NCBI RefSeq assembly: GCF_014274465.1
Contig: NZ_CP060394.1
Location: 930,001 to 994,000, forward strand
From: Alloacidobacterium dinghuense
GTDB lineage: Bacteria; Acidobacteriota; Terriglobia; Terriglobales; Acidobacteriaceae
Reading direction: 5' to 3'
DNA length: 64,000 nt
Below are positions 27,035 through 36,320 of this stretch, piece by piece. Within the stretch, counting starts at the first letter, position 1. Each line of letters starts with the position of its first letter. The notes below the pieces were generated by a model. The model ran no database searches, was not told where the DNA came from, and saw only the letters and a program-made list of their open reading frames with translations. The position numbers were made by a program, and so were the translations under genes.

Positions 27035-27050
27035 TTCGCGAATTCGCGAA
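27035..27050. promoter_or_regulatory. Upstream activator palindrome (candidate enhancer site)
   Basis: TTCGCGAATTCGCGAA is a perfect 16-bp palindrome. Its centre lies about 85-90 bp before the predicted sigma-54 start site, in the usual range for enhancer-binding proteins. A related half site TTCGTGA follows directly. It is the natural candidate site for one of the two neighbouring activators. Confidence 0.65.
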
Positions 27051-27102
27051 CTTCGTGACCGTGTCGTTACGTGCAACATACCTATTTTCAAATAATTAGA
27101 TC

Positions 27103-27118
27103 TGGCATCAAGATTGCT
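27103..27118 (+). promoter_or_regulatory. Sigma-54 (RpoN) promoter for the STAS-ATPase genes
   Basis: TGGCATCAAGATTGCT. The GG and GC elements have the required 12-bp offset, and both TGGCA and TTGCT match the sigma-54 consensus. Transcription should start near 27129, 16 nt before the STAS gene start. Confidence 0.8.
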
Positions 27119-27144
27119 TGAATTAAGTCGAGTTTTGGAGAGTC

Positions 27145-27417
27145 ATGCTGAAAATTCAGCGGTCATCGAACGGTGGCGTTGTGTTCGCACTAATTGGTCA
27201 GGTCGAGATCGAGCACGTGGCTGAGTTACAGCGACTCTTCAGTCTTGAAGACGCTAAAGATCGCATTGCTCTAGACCTGAAAGACGTGACCCTGGTTGAT
27301 CGCAGCGCGGTGAAGTTTCTATCAGAGTGTGAAGCAGACAGCATAACGCTTAAGAGTTGCCCACCGTACATACGTGAGTGGATTGACCAAGAGAAGAAAA
27401 AAAGTACCCAAGAGTGA
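27145..27417 (+). CDS. STAS-domain (anti-sigma-factor-antagonist-like) protein
   Basis: A 90-residue single-domain protein with the STAS pattern: an opening strand (LKIQRSSNGGVVFALIGQVEIEHVAELQRLF), a strand-helix segment DRIALDLKDVTLVDRSAVKFLSECE, and a short charged tail. The Ser in VDRSAVKF occupies the position phosphorylated in SpoIIAA-like proteins. STAS proteins usually act in partner switching with kinase-like ATPases, and such an ATPase is encoded next. It is the first gene after the sigma-54 promoter. Confidence 0.7.
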   Translation: MLKIQRSSNGGVVFALIGQVEIEHVAELQRLFSLEDAKDRIALDLKDVTLVDRSAVKFLSECEADSITLKSCPPYIREWIDQEKKKSTQE

Positions 27418-27428
27418 GGAGCAATATC

Positions 27429-27965
27429 ATGCATTTCGAAGACGCATGCCAAGTTGATACAGAGTCGGCTTCTGGTTTTCAGGAAGATTTCAGTCAGGCC
27501 AAGGGAACCTCGAACCAGATTCGCACTACCGACGATTTGGGAACAGCATTCTCACGCATCGGGCAAGAGATACAAGTGGGATCTCAGGTTCGGTTTCGGA
27601 TCGTATTGGAAGGGCGGACACGCCCCCTGCATCCAGTGGTCTATGATCACGCCTACACGATCGGACGCGAGGCTCTGCTCAATGCATTCCGTCACTCTGA
27701 GGCGACACGTGTTGACCTTCACCTTGAGCACACGCCGGCCAGGCTATGCATGACCATTCGGGACAATGGGAGGGGCATATCGGGTGACCAGCTGTGCACG
27801 GGTTGCAATGGTCTTTCCTGGATAAAAAATCTCGCGGAACGAATGGGTGGAAGACTCAAGTTGCTCAGCCGCGCTAAGGCTGGAACTGAAGTCCTATTAT
27901 CAATACCCGGTCACTTAGCCTTTGCCGCAGAGATAACGGTTCGTCGGAAATTGGCGGCTGCCTGA
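27429..27965 (+). CDS. Kinase-like ATPase (HATPase_c) without a phosphoacceptor domain
   Basis: A 178-residue protein. The C-terminal 120 residues form a GHKL ATPase domain: N box HAYTIGREALLNAFRHSEA, G1 IRDNGRGI and a late G-rich AGTEVLLSIPGH. The first 60 residues carry no HisKA or HisKA_3 histidine box. The domain closely resembles the end of the giant kinase encoded convergently next door (YSIGREALVNAFRHAQA, IRDDGRGI, AGTEVELNIPGNIAF). It could be an anti-sigma-like switch kinase paired with the STAS protein or a detached kinase module. The start at ATG 27429 follows GAGGAG. Confidence 0.75.
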   Translation: MHFEDACQVDTESASGFQEDFSQAKGTSNQIRTTDDLGTAFSRIGQEIQVGSQVRFRIVLEGRTRPLHPVVYDHAYTIGREALLNAFRHSEATRVDLHLEHTPARLCMTIRDNGRGISGDQLCTGCNGLSWIKNLAERMGGRLKLLSRAKAGTEVLLSIPGHLAFAAEITVRRKLAAA

Positions 27966-28031
27966 GGAGAACTTAAACCCTTTCGCTGCCTAAAGAAGTC
28001 GCAACTCTTGAGGCACGGCTTCGAGAGTGCT

Positions 28032-31000
28032 TTATGATTCGCGATTCCGGAGGAAACGGCTGACGCCGTTGAGCCATTTGCGCGGGGCGCGTGGATTTTC
28101 TTCAAAGGCAATGTTGCCAGGAATGTTGAGTTCTACCTCCGTTCCAGCGTCATGGCGGCTCATGACCTTGAATTTCGCGCCAATCCTCCCTGCTCGTTCC
28201 CGCATGCCTACCAGGCCCCAGTGCCCGTCGCGCCCTGCGCCGACAACTTTAGGGTCGATTCCACGGCCATCATCACGGATTACCATTCGCAAGTGATCCG
28301 CGGAGTAATCGAGCAGTACCTCAATTTTCCTGGCCTGAGCATGCCGGAAGGCGTTTACTAAGGCCTCCCGGCCAATGCTGTAAACGTCGTCACGGATGAC
28401 GGACCGCAACGGGATCGATCGTCCATCTACGGCCACATGAAAATCAACCCCATCTTGTATACCCAGCTGCTGCGGAATGAGTGAAAGGGAAGTGCTGAGA
28501 TCACGCGGGTTGTCGATGGACGATCGCAGTCCGCGAACCGCGCCGCGGCCTTCTTCGATGAGAGGTCCCATCAATTGCATAATCCGGCTCATTGTCGTCC
28601 GTGCAGGTGACTCCTGCGGCAATTGATCCATTGCCACATGAAGTTGCATCGAGACACTGAGCAGGCCTTGCAGAAGGGTGTCATGTAAATCCTGAGCGAT
28701 GCGTGTTCGTTCAGCTAGTCGCTCTTCATAGCGCACATTGAACAGCCGCGCTAACTGGCGCATCCGCAGCGAGTACACCAGTAACGCTGCCAGCCCTGAG
28801 CAGAGTACACAGGACAATCGAAACCACCATCTTTCCCAAATGGTCGGCTCAATTTCGAAACCGACCGTCATATCCGAGCCATTCCAGAGGCCGTCGCTGT
28901 TGGAAGCCATCACGTGAAATCGGTATGGATGTGCGCCGAGATTGCCGTACGTTGCTTCCCGATTCGTGGTTGGTTCACTCCATCCGTGATCGAAACCTTC
29001 GAGCCAGTAGCGATACCGGACTCGTTCAGAATTGGCCAAACTCAGTCCTACATATCGAAATGTCGCTCTCTGCGTGTTAGGCGGAAAGCGTATGTTTCCT
29101 CCGGTGTCGATCGGATTGCCATCCGCAAAAATTGCCTCGATATGGACGAGAGCCGGAGCGGAATCGACACTCGCGCGTGCAGGGTTCGCCACAGAAATAC
29201 CGCGGTTTGTAGACAGCCAAATATTTCCTTGCGGATCTGTGGCAATCGACCTGCTTCGCTTTACGCCTTCCGTGCCCAACAATCCATCTTCTAGTCCATA
29301 TCCCCGGACGTCTGTTTTGTTCAGAGTAGCTTGTATCAGACTGCTGCGTTTGACTCGCAACACGTGACTGGCAGTTGTTATCCAAAGCCATCCGTTTCTA
29401 TCTTCTGCCATTCCGAATACGGGCTCTTGCAGAGATTCTGGAACGCCTCGAGGCACCTTGATTTGATCGCCAGCAAGGAAGGCGAGGCCGGCGGCGGTTC
29501 CGATCCACAAGACGTCATTCGAATCACGTAGGAGACAGTTCACATCTGAAGAAGGCAAACCGTCGTGATCCGTGTAGGTCTTCCAGCCTGCGGCTGTCTT
29601 AGCACTGAGTCCCTTCGGCGTGCCAAACCACATTGTTCCTTCGCCGCCCTCTTCAATCGAGGACACCGTGTCGGATGCCAAACCGTTCGCAACTGTATAG
29701 GTCGTGAAATGTCCGTCCCGTAATTCGCTAACGCCGCCACTTAGCGTTCCTGACCATATTGTGCCGTCCTGATTCTCATGCACGGCATAGACGCTGTCTT
29801 GAGCAAGGCCATCCGCCTTCGTATAGGTTTTCGTAGATAACGAACCATGGTTATAGAGAAGATGCGTTAGTCCGCCTCGCTGTCGACCAATCCACAAGTC
29901 GCCCTTCCGGCCTGCGAGGGAATAGACTACATCCTTACTCAAGCCCTCGTTGGACACACTTTCGGTCTTTCCATCCTTCAGCCAGTGCAGTCCGCCTTCG
30001 AAGGGGGCAAACCATGTCCGTCCTTCTTGGTCGACGTAGATGGGGCCAGCACCCGCTGACTGTTTTTCCCCTACCGAATAACTAACGAATGCGCTGTCGC
30101 GCAGACGCTCAATGTCGCCTGATCTTCCTACCCAGAGGTTCCCCTCTCTATCTTCAAACAAGGCGGTAACTGGCGCGTCGATCCCGCGGCCATCTTTGTA
30201 CCGCGAAACTTCATCTCCGTTGACTCGGAATAGTCCTTCCGAGGTCCCCAGCCAGATGTTTGCGTCACGATCGCGGATCATGGCGAATACCGTGGAGTGA
30301 CGGATTGAGGAGGGAACTCCGGTCTGCGTGAGGTTCGCCCCATTCGACTGGAAAACACCTTTCTCGGTTCCGATCCACAACTCCCCATTCTCCAAAGGCA
30401 ACAAGCAGGTAATCTTGGGGCTGAGCCGTTCACTCCCTACGGCCGAAACCTGGCCGCCGCGCATAGTGAACAGTCCCTTATCCTGCGTCCCCAGCCAGAT
30501 CTGCCCATCTGCATTTTCAGCGATAGATATGACCGCGGAGTTAGGTTGTGTCACATGATGAGTAGCGAGACTGGTAGCCCAACTGAAACGGCTGGAAAGT
30601 TCGTCCCCCGGAGGGATAGTGTTGGTCGCTAAAGGCGCCTGCTTTGGGGTTGGTGACCGAACGATCTCGAATCTTCCGTCGTATGAGAGCGGGCCGTAGG
30701 TTAGCGACGAGAGTAAAACTGAGCCATTCTGCTTCTTGCCGATAGCGGTGATTCCATATTCGGCCTGGTCCCGGCCCAACTCAAACTTTCCGTCATGGAG
30801 CCGCAACACTCTGGTGCTTTGCAGCAAGACCCACAGATCTCCCGCAGCGTCCGTTACGAGTCCCTGAACCGAGCCAATAGGAAACGACTCTGGTGTCGCT
30901 TGCTGGAATACGCGAAAGTTAAGGCCATCGAAGCGAATCAGGCCCTTATCTGTGCCGATCCAAAGATAACCATCACGAGTTTGCGCAATCGCAGATATCT

Positions 31001-31181
31001 TCCCGCCGGGGAAGTCTCTCTTTTCCCCCCACTCGTCGTGAGAGTACTGCGAGATCGTCCGGTGCGGATCCAGTGCGTGTGCCGGCGTACCAGCACACAA
31101 CACGAGGAGTGTGGCGATGGCCCACCCAAAGAGCCTATGCTTGCCAAGGCGAACATCACGGTAGGTACTCGAACTTTTCAA
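28032..31181 (-). CDS. Giant sensor kinase with periplasmic two-component propeller
   Basis: A 1049-residue one-component-architecture kinase. After a signal/anchor (GKHRLFGWAIATLLVLCAG) come about a dozen Reg_prop repeats of the type GYLWIGTDKGLIRFDG, forming two seven-bladed propellers. A Y_Y_Y Ig-like domain follows (RYRYWLEGFDHGWSEP), then one transmembrane helix, a HisKA_3 box with His in RIAQDLHDTLLQG, and a NarL-type ATPase domain. Such proteins sense extracellular sugars in glycan-degrading bacteria. No LuxR-type response regulator is adjacent. The start is uncertain: TTG 31181 keeps overlap with the upstream GH16 gene at 26 bp; ATG 31232 and 31301 are alternatives. Confidence 0.85.
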   Translation of the reverse strand: MKSSSTYRDVRLGKHRLFGWAIATLLVLCAGTPAHALDPHRTISQYSHDEWGEKRDFPGGKISAIAQTRDGYLWIGTDKGLIRFDGLNFRVFQQATPESFPIGSVQGLVTDAAGDLWVLLQSTRVLRLHDGKFELGRDQAEYGITAIGKKQNGSVLLSSLTYGPLSYDGRFEIVRSPTPKQAPLATNTIPPGDELSSRFSWATSLATHHVTQPNSAVISIAENADGQIWLGTQDKGLFTMRGGQVSAVGSERLSPKITCLLPLENGELWIGTEKGVFQSNGANLTQTGVPSSIRHSTVFAMIRDRDANIWLGTSEGLFRVNGDEVSRYKDGRGIDAPVTALFEDREGNLWVGRSGDIERLRDSAFVSYSVGEKQSAGAGPIYVDQEGRTWFAPFEGGLHWLKDGKTESVSNEGLSKDVVYSLAGRKGDLWIGRQRGGLTHLLYNHGSLSTKTYTKADGLAQDSVYAVHENQDGTIWSGTLSGGVSELRDGHFTTYTVANGLASDTVSSIEEGGEGTMWFGTPKGLSAKTAAGWKTYTDHDGLPSSDVNCLLRDSNDVLWIGTAAGLAFLAGDQIKVPRGVPESLQEPVFGMAEDRNGWLWITTASHVLRVKRSSLIQATLNKTDVRGYGLEDGLLGTEGVKRSRSIATDPQGNIWLSTNRGISVANPARASVDSAPALVHIEAIFADGNPIDTGGNIRFPPNTQRATFRYVGLSLANSERVRYRYWLEGFDHGWSEPTTNREATYGNLGAHPYRFHVMASNSDGLWNGSDMTVGFEIEPTIWERWWFRLSCVLCSGLAALLVYSLRMRQLARLFNVRYEERLAERTRIAQDLHDTLLQGLLSVSMQLHVAMDQLPQESPARTTMSRIMQLMGPLIEEGRGAVRGLRSSIDNPRDLSTSLSLIPQQLGIQDGVDFHVAVDGRSIPLRSVIRDDVYSIGREALVNAFRHAQARKIEVLLDYSADHLRMVIRDDGRGIDPKVVGAGRDGHWGLVGMRERAGRIGAKFKVMSRHDAGTEVELNIPGNIAFEENPRAPRKWLNGVSRFLRNRES

Positions 31182-32232
31182 TGACGAGCTCACTGCCTTT
31201 TTCGGCCGGATACTTATCGCTTGCAACCACATACAGCATAAACTCAAGCAACTCCTGGCCGGGAGAAGGAACTCCGGATGTAAAGACATGCTCGTATACA
31301 ACAGGCGCCGATGCTTGCGTGGAAGAACCGCGAACCGTCTTGAAGCTCGCCCGCCCAGGTTCCCACAGCAGCGTATGAGTCAATGTTCCCGAAGGGGCGG
31401 TAAATTGCGCTACATTTCCAGGCACATAAAAAGGCTGGATGCCATACTGGGCGTTGTACTTGCTCGTTGCATCACCCCAACGACCGAGTTCAATATCCAT
31501 TTCGCGGTAATGCTGGTCTCCTCCTGAGGGATCGAAAGTGTGCATACTCATGACGGCGGCGGTTTCCAAGTGGGACGTATCGCGTACTACGAAGCGGTAC
31601 GTTCCATAGCCCAGACTGCGCGTCAGAATAAGGTGTGCGCAGGTCCATTTGCCGGATTTCTTCATAATCCGCAGATGCAGGGCCCCTTGTGCATCAGACC
31701 AAACGTTATCGGCGTCATACAGATTGTTCAGGCCGCCTCTGACCGCCTGAGACGTTTGAATGTTCCAGTCGTATCCGCTGAAGTGGAGCGGCACGGTCGG
31801 CAATAGTGCCAGGGAGCCGATGCCCTTGACGATCTTTACCAGGGCCACAGAACCACCTTGGATGGGCTGCAGGTCCAGAGTTGGCGATGGATGATAGCCG
31901 GGATCCACCAACAGCGCGGCATACTCAAATCCGAGATGAGTTTCGGTGCTCCAAGTTGAGTCCGATTGAATTGGGATAAAGGGATGGTCAGGCCACGGTT
32001 GAACCCACCACGGTCCGCTGTGTGCATAGATGACGATCTGCTGTCCCGGACGCGCGCCACTGACGCGGCCCGCAATGGTATCGACTCTTTCACGGCCACC
32101 TTGAGCCGCAGGCGGAATCTTGGAGAACTCAATCGCAGGCCCAGTCTCAACTTGGCGCGATGGGCAACCAGTCAGCACAATGCAGATCGCAAGGAGTGCC
32201 TCGGTCGACACCACCCAACGTCTTTGATTCAT
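31156..32232 (-). CDS. GH16-like lipoprotein (beta-glucanase fold)
   Basis: A 358-residue lipoprotein with lipobox LTGC (Cys23). A beta-rich N-terminal domain precedes a concanavalin-A-like fold of the GH16 type. The catalytic pattern E-x-D-x-E is visible as Glu244, Asp246 and Glu248 in YREMDIELGRWGD. GH16 enzymes cut beta-1,3/1,4-glucans, galactans or related polysaccharides; the substrate is not assigned. The start ATG 32232 follows GGGAGGGC. It overlaps the downstream propeller kinase, so polysaccharide cleavage and sensing are likely coexpressed. Confidence 0.75.
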   Translation of the reverse strand: MNQRRWVVSTEALLAICIVLTGCPSRQVETGPAIEFSKIPPAAQGGRERVDTIAGRVSGARPGQQIVIYAHSGPWWVQPWPDHPFIPIQSDSTWSTETHLGFEYAALLVDPGYHPSPTLDLQPIQGGSVALVKIVKGIGSLALLPTVPLHFSGYDWNIQTSQAVRGGLNNLYDADNVWSDAQGALHLRIMKKSGKWTCAHLILTRSLGYGTYRFVVRDTSHLETAAVMSMHTFDPSGGDQHYREMDIELGRWGDATSKYNAQYGIQPFYVPGNVAQFTAPSGTLTHTLLWEPGRASFKTVRGSSTQASAPVVYEHVFTSGVPSPGQELLEFMLYVVASDKYPAEKGSELVIEKFEYLP

Positions 32233-32543
32233 ACTGCCCTCCCACAGCCAAGTTCTCGAACCACGATCAAGCCAATCTTCTCCAACAGCAAGGCCGCGCT
32301 TAGACGAGATCCAACTTTCGCGCAAAGACGTTCAATTCATTAAAGATCCTGATACACGCTGTGTGGTTGATATTTTTCTCTCGTAGCCAGTCCTTGGCAC
32401 AGTTCTACACCAGTGTGAGAGGAAACATAGACCTGCAGGTAGATTGGAGTAAGTGAAGTCTTGGAGGCAAGCCGTAGAAGGTTGACTCTACTCGGTCTCG
32501 GTCATGAGGGAGGGCGGCAGAATCAACCGGTAACGAGGAGTTT

Positions 32544-32571
32544 CCGGCCTGCCCTGGAATGAGCAGGCCGG
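32544..32571. terminator. Hairpin after the TonB-dependent receptor gene
   Basis: Arms CCGGCCTGC and GCAGGCCGG with a 10-nt loop. It lies just past the receptor stop on the minus strand. On the plus strand the stem is followed by TTTCAT; on the minus strand there is no T-run, so termination strength is uncertain. Confidence 0.45.
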
Positions 32572-32578
32572 TTTCATC

Positions 32579-35500
32579 TCAAAAGATGATCTTTGCTCCA
32601 AGCTGCGTGTTGAATGGTTCACCGGGGCCGATTCCTGGAGCCCCGTTGTAGTCACCAATTGTGTCAGAGACTATGCCGAGGCCCGAACCAACGGTATTGG
32701 AAGGCGGAGCAAAGTTCTTTCGGTTGAAGAGATTGAAGGTCTCGACACGAATCTGCACCTTGACCCGTTCGCCGATGCTCCCCGTCTTGAATACGGAGAA
32801 GTCAACATCCTCGAATCCGGGACCAAAGAGCTGGTTCCGCCTGGACGTGCCGACAAATGTTCCTGAAGGCCCGTCTGTGAATGCGTTCGGGTTGATCCAG
32901 GTGACCTGCTTGTTGGCGAACGAATGACTCACACCTGCGTACGGATCGGAGATGACCTGTGTGGCACGCTGGAATCCTTCGCCTGTTCCCGAGTTGTCAC
33001 TAGAACTGTACACGGTGAATGGTGTCCCACCGTGAAGTGAGATAAGGCTATTCAGCTGCCATCCATGCGTCAACCAATGCGGCCCGGTGGATGAACCCGG
33101 TACCTCATAGGTCACATATGTACTGAACGTATTTCTGACGTCATAGTCGCTGTTGCCGTAATCACCCCTAATGTTCGTGCTGTCTTGCGGAAGGACGTTG
33201 CGCCATTGCGTCCCTTCATCCAGGCTGTGGCTCCACGTGTAGGATGCCTGGGTGCTGAGTCCATGCCAGCTCTGGATGCGCAATACCGCCTGCAGTGAGT
33301 TGTAATTTGAGTCGCCAACGCTGGCTGCTTCGTTGATGGCTCCATAAACCGGGAACGCAGCAGCATAGGGACGGCTGATTTGTTGTGTGTAAGGGTCTAC
33401 GTTCGATCCCGCAGCGTTGAGAGCCGGTTGATTGATGTCGCGCAGCAGGATCAGCTTTCTGCCGGTGGCACCGACATAGCCGAGTTGTGCAACCACCTTC
33501 GAACCAAAGCCTTTCTGGATGTTCAGGCTGTAGTTCACGTCGTGCGGGTTGCGAAGATTCTGGTTGACGGAAAAAAGCCCGCAAGGGCTGACGTTGCTTG
33601 GCGTAACCACGCACCCAGTCGCGGGATCTGCTGCGATCGGCGCCAGCAATTGACCGGGCACGTATGGTATTTGTGTTTGTGCGAATGGACTCGAAAGCGT
33701 CAGGACGGGGCTCGGTCCGGCTGGATTTCCCTGAAGGCCAACGGCACCGCCATTGCCGGGGTTTTGCGATAGGAAGATGTTCAGGTTTGGCGTATCGAAG
33801 AAGAGCCCGACGCCACCGCGAATCACGATATTGCTGGGTTCTGTCGGCTGCCATGCGAACCCAACGCGCGGGCTGACACTGGTATAAATCGCCGGGTAGA
33901 CCGAGCCGATCCCCGCTCCCTGAAAGACGATGCCGCCCTTGCTGGGAACGAATACCGATAGATCCTTATTGCCATTATGCAAAGGACCTTCGTAATCGTA
34001 GCGGATGCCGTAGTTCAGGTTTAGCCTGTGCGAAAGCTGCCAAGCGTCCTGACCGAAGAGGGAGAAGGTGTTAACAAATACCTGCCGCTCTGGATCTCCA
34101 CGAGCGATGGTGCCTTTATACAAATAGCCGCCGAGAAAATCGGCAAGGATGAGTGTATTGGGATCTGCGTTCAGGTCGCTTGGGGTGGGATTGGTAGCCC
34201 ACGGTCCCTGCGTTCCGGAAAAGGTAAACGAGCCACGCTCATCTGTGTGATAGAACTCATCGAGCTGTACCTGGCGGAATTCTCCACCAAAGCGGAACTG
34301 ATGTGCTCCGACTGTCCACGAAAGTGCGTCCGTTAGATGTCCTGTGATATCGTTGCGGCCGAGCGGAGGAGTGACACCGATTTCTCCCAGCTGAGACGAG
34401 GGCGTCGAGGACGCGCCGAGTCTGATATTCGGAGCACCAAAGATAGGCGCGCCAGTATTGAAGCCGAGTGAGATCGGGTCGAAGTCAGTATTGAGATCGA
34501 GGAAGACCTGGTTGAAATAATTTACGCCGACCAGGACCTGGTTGGTGATCGAAGGCGACAATTGAGAGTTCACAACGATCGCGTAGTTCTGAATGTGTGT
34601 GGGCGCAGTCTGGTAATACCAGAGCAGGTCCGAGCCAGCTGGAGCTGCAGAGTTTCCTTCGCCCGAAAACCAGTGGAATGAAAGGCTGTTGTGATCGTTG
34701 ATATTGTAGTCGAGCTTGAACAGGCCGTTGTAGCTGTAGCCATTTTCAGGGTCAGAGCTGGCATAGTTGTTGGGAGCTGCCGGGCCAGTCAGCGCACTTG
34801 CCGGCCACATGGTGTTCAGCAAGTTTTGCGTTGCGCTATTGATGGGTACATTGTGTTCGGTGAGCAGAGCTTCAGCCAGTGCCTGATAAGCGGTGGATGG
34901 CTGGGTGGACCGGCCTGAGAGTCCGATTACAAAATCCTGCTTCTCAAAGGCGCCAAAGAAAAATAGCTTGTCGCGAAGAATGGGCCCGCCAACGGAGCCG
35001 CCGACATTGTAGTTACGGACCTTTTGCTTAGTGTCTTGAAACGGAGAGCCCGCTCCAAAAAATTCATTTCTATTGAAGTAGTAGGCCGTACCGTGAAACA
35101 GGTTGGTGCCAGATTTAAGGCCCAGATTGACAGTGCCACCTGGGTTGCGTCCCGCTTCAGGAGCGGATTGCGTCTGGACAGAAAAGGACTCGATCGCGTC
35201 GATCGGCAGGATGACGCCGGCAATACCCGACACACCGCTCTGGTTTACGGCAGGAATGTTGTGCCAGGCGTCGTTGTTATCTACGCCATCAATCTGCCAG
35301 TTGATCTGATTGGCGCGCGTGCCGTTCAGCGATCCGTCCGTGCCGTTTGCTGAATAGCCGGCAAATCCAGGCGTGAGGGCGATGAGTTGGGTGAAGTCTC
35401 TGGCGTTCAGCGGAACATCCTGCATCGATCTTGCTGCGATGGTGCTGGTCTGCGTGGGTGAGGTCGTTTCCAGCGCCAGCGCAGAAGCCATTACCTCCAC

Positions 35501-35866
35501 TGTTGTGTTGGCTGATGCGGGCGAAACTTTTACCGGAAGGTTATAAACAGCTCCTGCCGATACGGGAACGTTGGTTGTCTTGACAGTTTGAAAACCTACT
35601 GCGGAGACAGTAATGGTGTAGCTGCCAAGCGGTATGTCCTCAAAAGTAAATTCACCTGCGCTGGAAGATACGGTTTGATGCAGCTGTCTAGTGTCATTAT
35701 TGACGGCCTGTACATTGGCGCCGGAAACCGCTGCCCCAGAACTGTCCGTCACGATGCCATTGATTCCACCACGAAATGTTTGAGCGTTGCCCGGTAGTAT
35801 CCACAGCGCCCATGCGGCCATAATGATGGCAAGGCACTGCAGCCATCGCGTCATTCGGATTAGCAT
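32579..35866 (-). CDS. TonB-dependent receptor with carboxypeptidase regulatory-like domain
   Basis: A 1095-residue outer-membrane protein typical of acidobacteria. A signal peptide ends at LPGNAQ. A CarboxypepD_reg-like domain follows (GGINGIVTDSSGAAVSGANV...GEFTFEDIPLGSYTITVSAVGFQ), then a plug domain (DVPLNARDFTQLIALTPGF, NQINWQIDGVDNND) and a long beta-barrel ending in an aromatic residue (GAKIIF), as in Oar-like proteins. It probably imports oligosaccharides or other bulky substrates using TonB energy. No SusD gene is present. The ATG at 35866 follows GGAGGTCAA. It lies between GH16 and GH29 genes on the same strand. Confidence 0.9.
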   Translation of the reverse strand: MLIRMTRWLQCLAIIMAAWALWILPGNAQTFRGGINGIVTDSSGAAVSGANVQAVNNDTRQLHQTVSSSAGEFTFEDIPLGSYTITVSAVGFQTVKTTNVPVSAGAVYNLPVKVSPASANTTVEVMASALALETTSPTQTSTIAARSMQDVPLNARDFTQLIALTPGFAGYSANGTDGSLNGTRANQINWQIDGVDNNDAWHNIPAVNQSGVSGIAGVILPIDAIESFSVQTQSAPEAGRNPGGTVNLGLKSGTNLFHGTAYYFNRNEFFGAGSPFQDTKQKVRNYNVGGSVGGPILRDKLFFFGAFEKQDFVIGLSGRSTQPSTAYQALAEALLTEHNVPINSATQNLLNTMWPASALTGPAAPNNYASSDPENGYSYNGLFKLDYNINDHNSLSFHWFSGEGNSAAPAGSDLLWYYQTAPTHIQNYAIVVNSQLSPSITNQVLVGVNYFNQVFLDLNTDFDPISLGFNTGAPIFGAPNIRLGASSTPSSQLGEIGVTPPLGRNDITGHLTDALSWTVGAHQFRFGGEFRQVQLDEFYHTDERGSFTFSGTQGPWATNPTPSDLNADPNTLILADFLGGYLYKGTIARGDPERQVFVNTFSLFGQDAWQLSHRLNLNYGIRYDYEGPLHNGNKDLSVFVPSKGGIVFQGAGIGSVYPAIYTSVSPRVGFAWQPTEPSNIVIRGGVGLFFDTPNLNIFLSQNPGNGGAVGLQGNPAGPSPVLTLSSPFAQTQIPYVPGQLLAPIAADPATGCVVTPSNVSPCGLFSVNQNLRNPHDVNYSLNIQKGFGSKVVAQLGYVGATGRKLILLRDINQPALNAAGSNVDPYTQQISRPYAAAFPVYGAINEAASVGDSNYNSLQAVLRIQSWHGLSTQASYTWSHSLDEGTQWRNVLPQDSTNIRGDYGNSDYDVRNTFSTYVTYEVPGSSTGPHWLTHGWQLNSLISLHGGTPFTVYSSSDNSGTGEGFQRATQVISDPYAGVSHSFANKQVTWINPNAFTDGPSGTFVGTSRRNQLFGPGFEDVDFSVFKTGSIGERVKVQIRVETFNLFNRKNFAPPSNTVGSGLGIVSDTIGDYNGAPGIGPGEPFNTQLGAKIIF

Positions 35867-36192
35867 TTGACCTCCAGTAAAGATCGTTCTAAGTAAAAAT
35901 AAAGATTCACTCGTCCATCCTGAGCGATATAGGCTCGCTCTAGATGATCTGGTTCAGGGAATTCCTCGGAAGAAACTAGAACATACAAGAAGCTGTGATT
36001 CGGAAACGATGAAGGCGCTTCCCAGCGTGATGTGTCTCGTTCTGGGCAGAACGAAGATAGGGAATTACTGAGACTTCGATGTACGAGAAATCGGGCATCT
36101 TGTTCCAATACCTTATGAAAGAGTCAAGAACAAACGGTGCGATCAGCAACAAAGGTACGCGTTGCCACGATTTAGGACAGCGGAGTTTCCAG

Positions 36193-36214
36193 ATTTCATT
36201 TACAAAAATGAAAT
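36193..36214. promoter_or_regulatory. Palindrome ATTTCATTT/AAATGAAAT
   Basis: Two perfect 9-bp arms separated by ACAA. It lies about 330 bp before the receptor start. The core ATGAAAT recurs in the fucosidase promoter region at 38171-38197, suggesting one shared regulator. Confidence 0.5.
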
Positions 36215-36320
36215 ATTGCCCCTTACAGTATCGTAGTCCGCTCGTTTACGCAATAAAAAGTCGATCCAATCGTGCCATACTCACGCCGATGCCCCTGCGT
36301 TGCGATTCTGGAGGCAGGTG

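Noticed and set aside
36271-36277. Minus-strand TGGCACG resembling a sigma-54 -24 element upstream of the receptor
   Set aside because: The -12 position lacks GC at the required offset.
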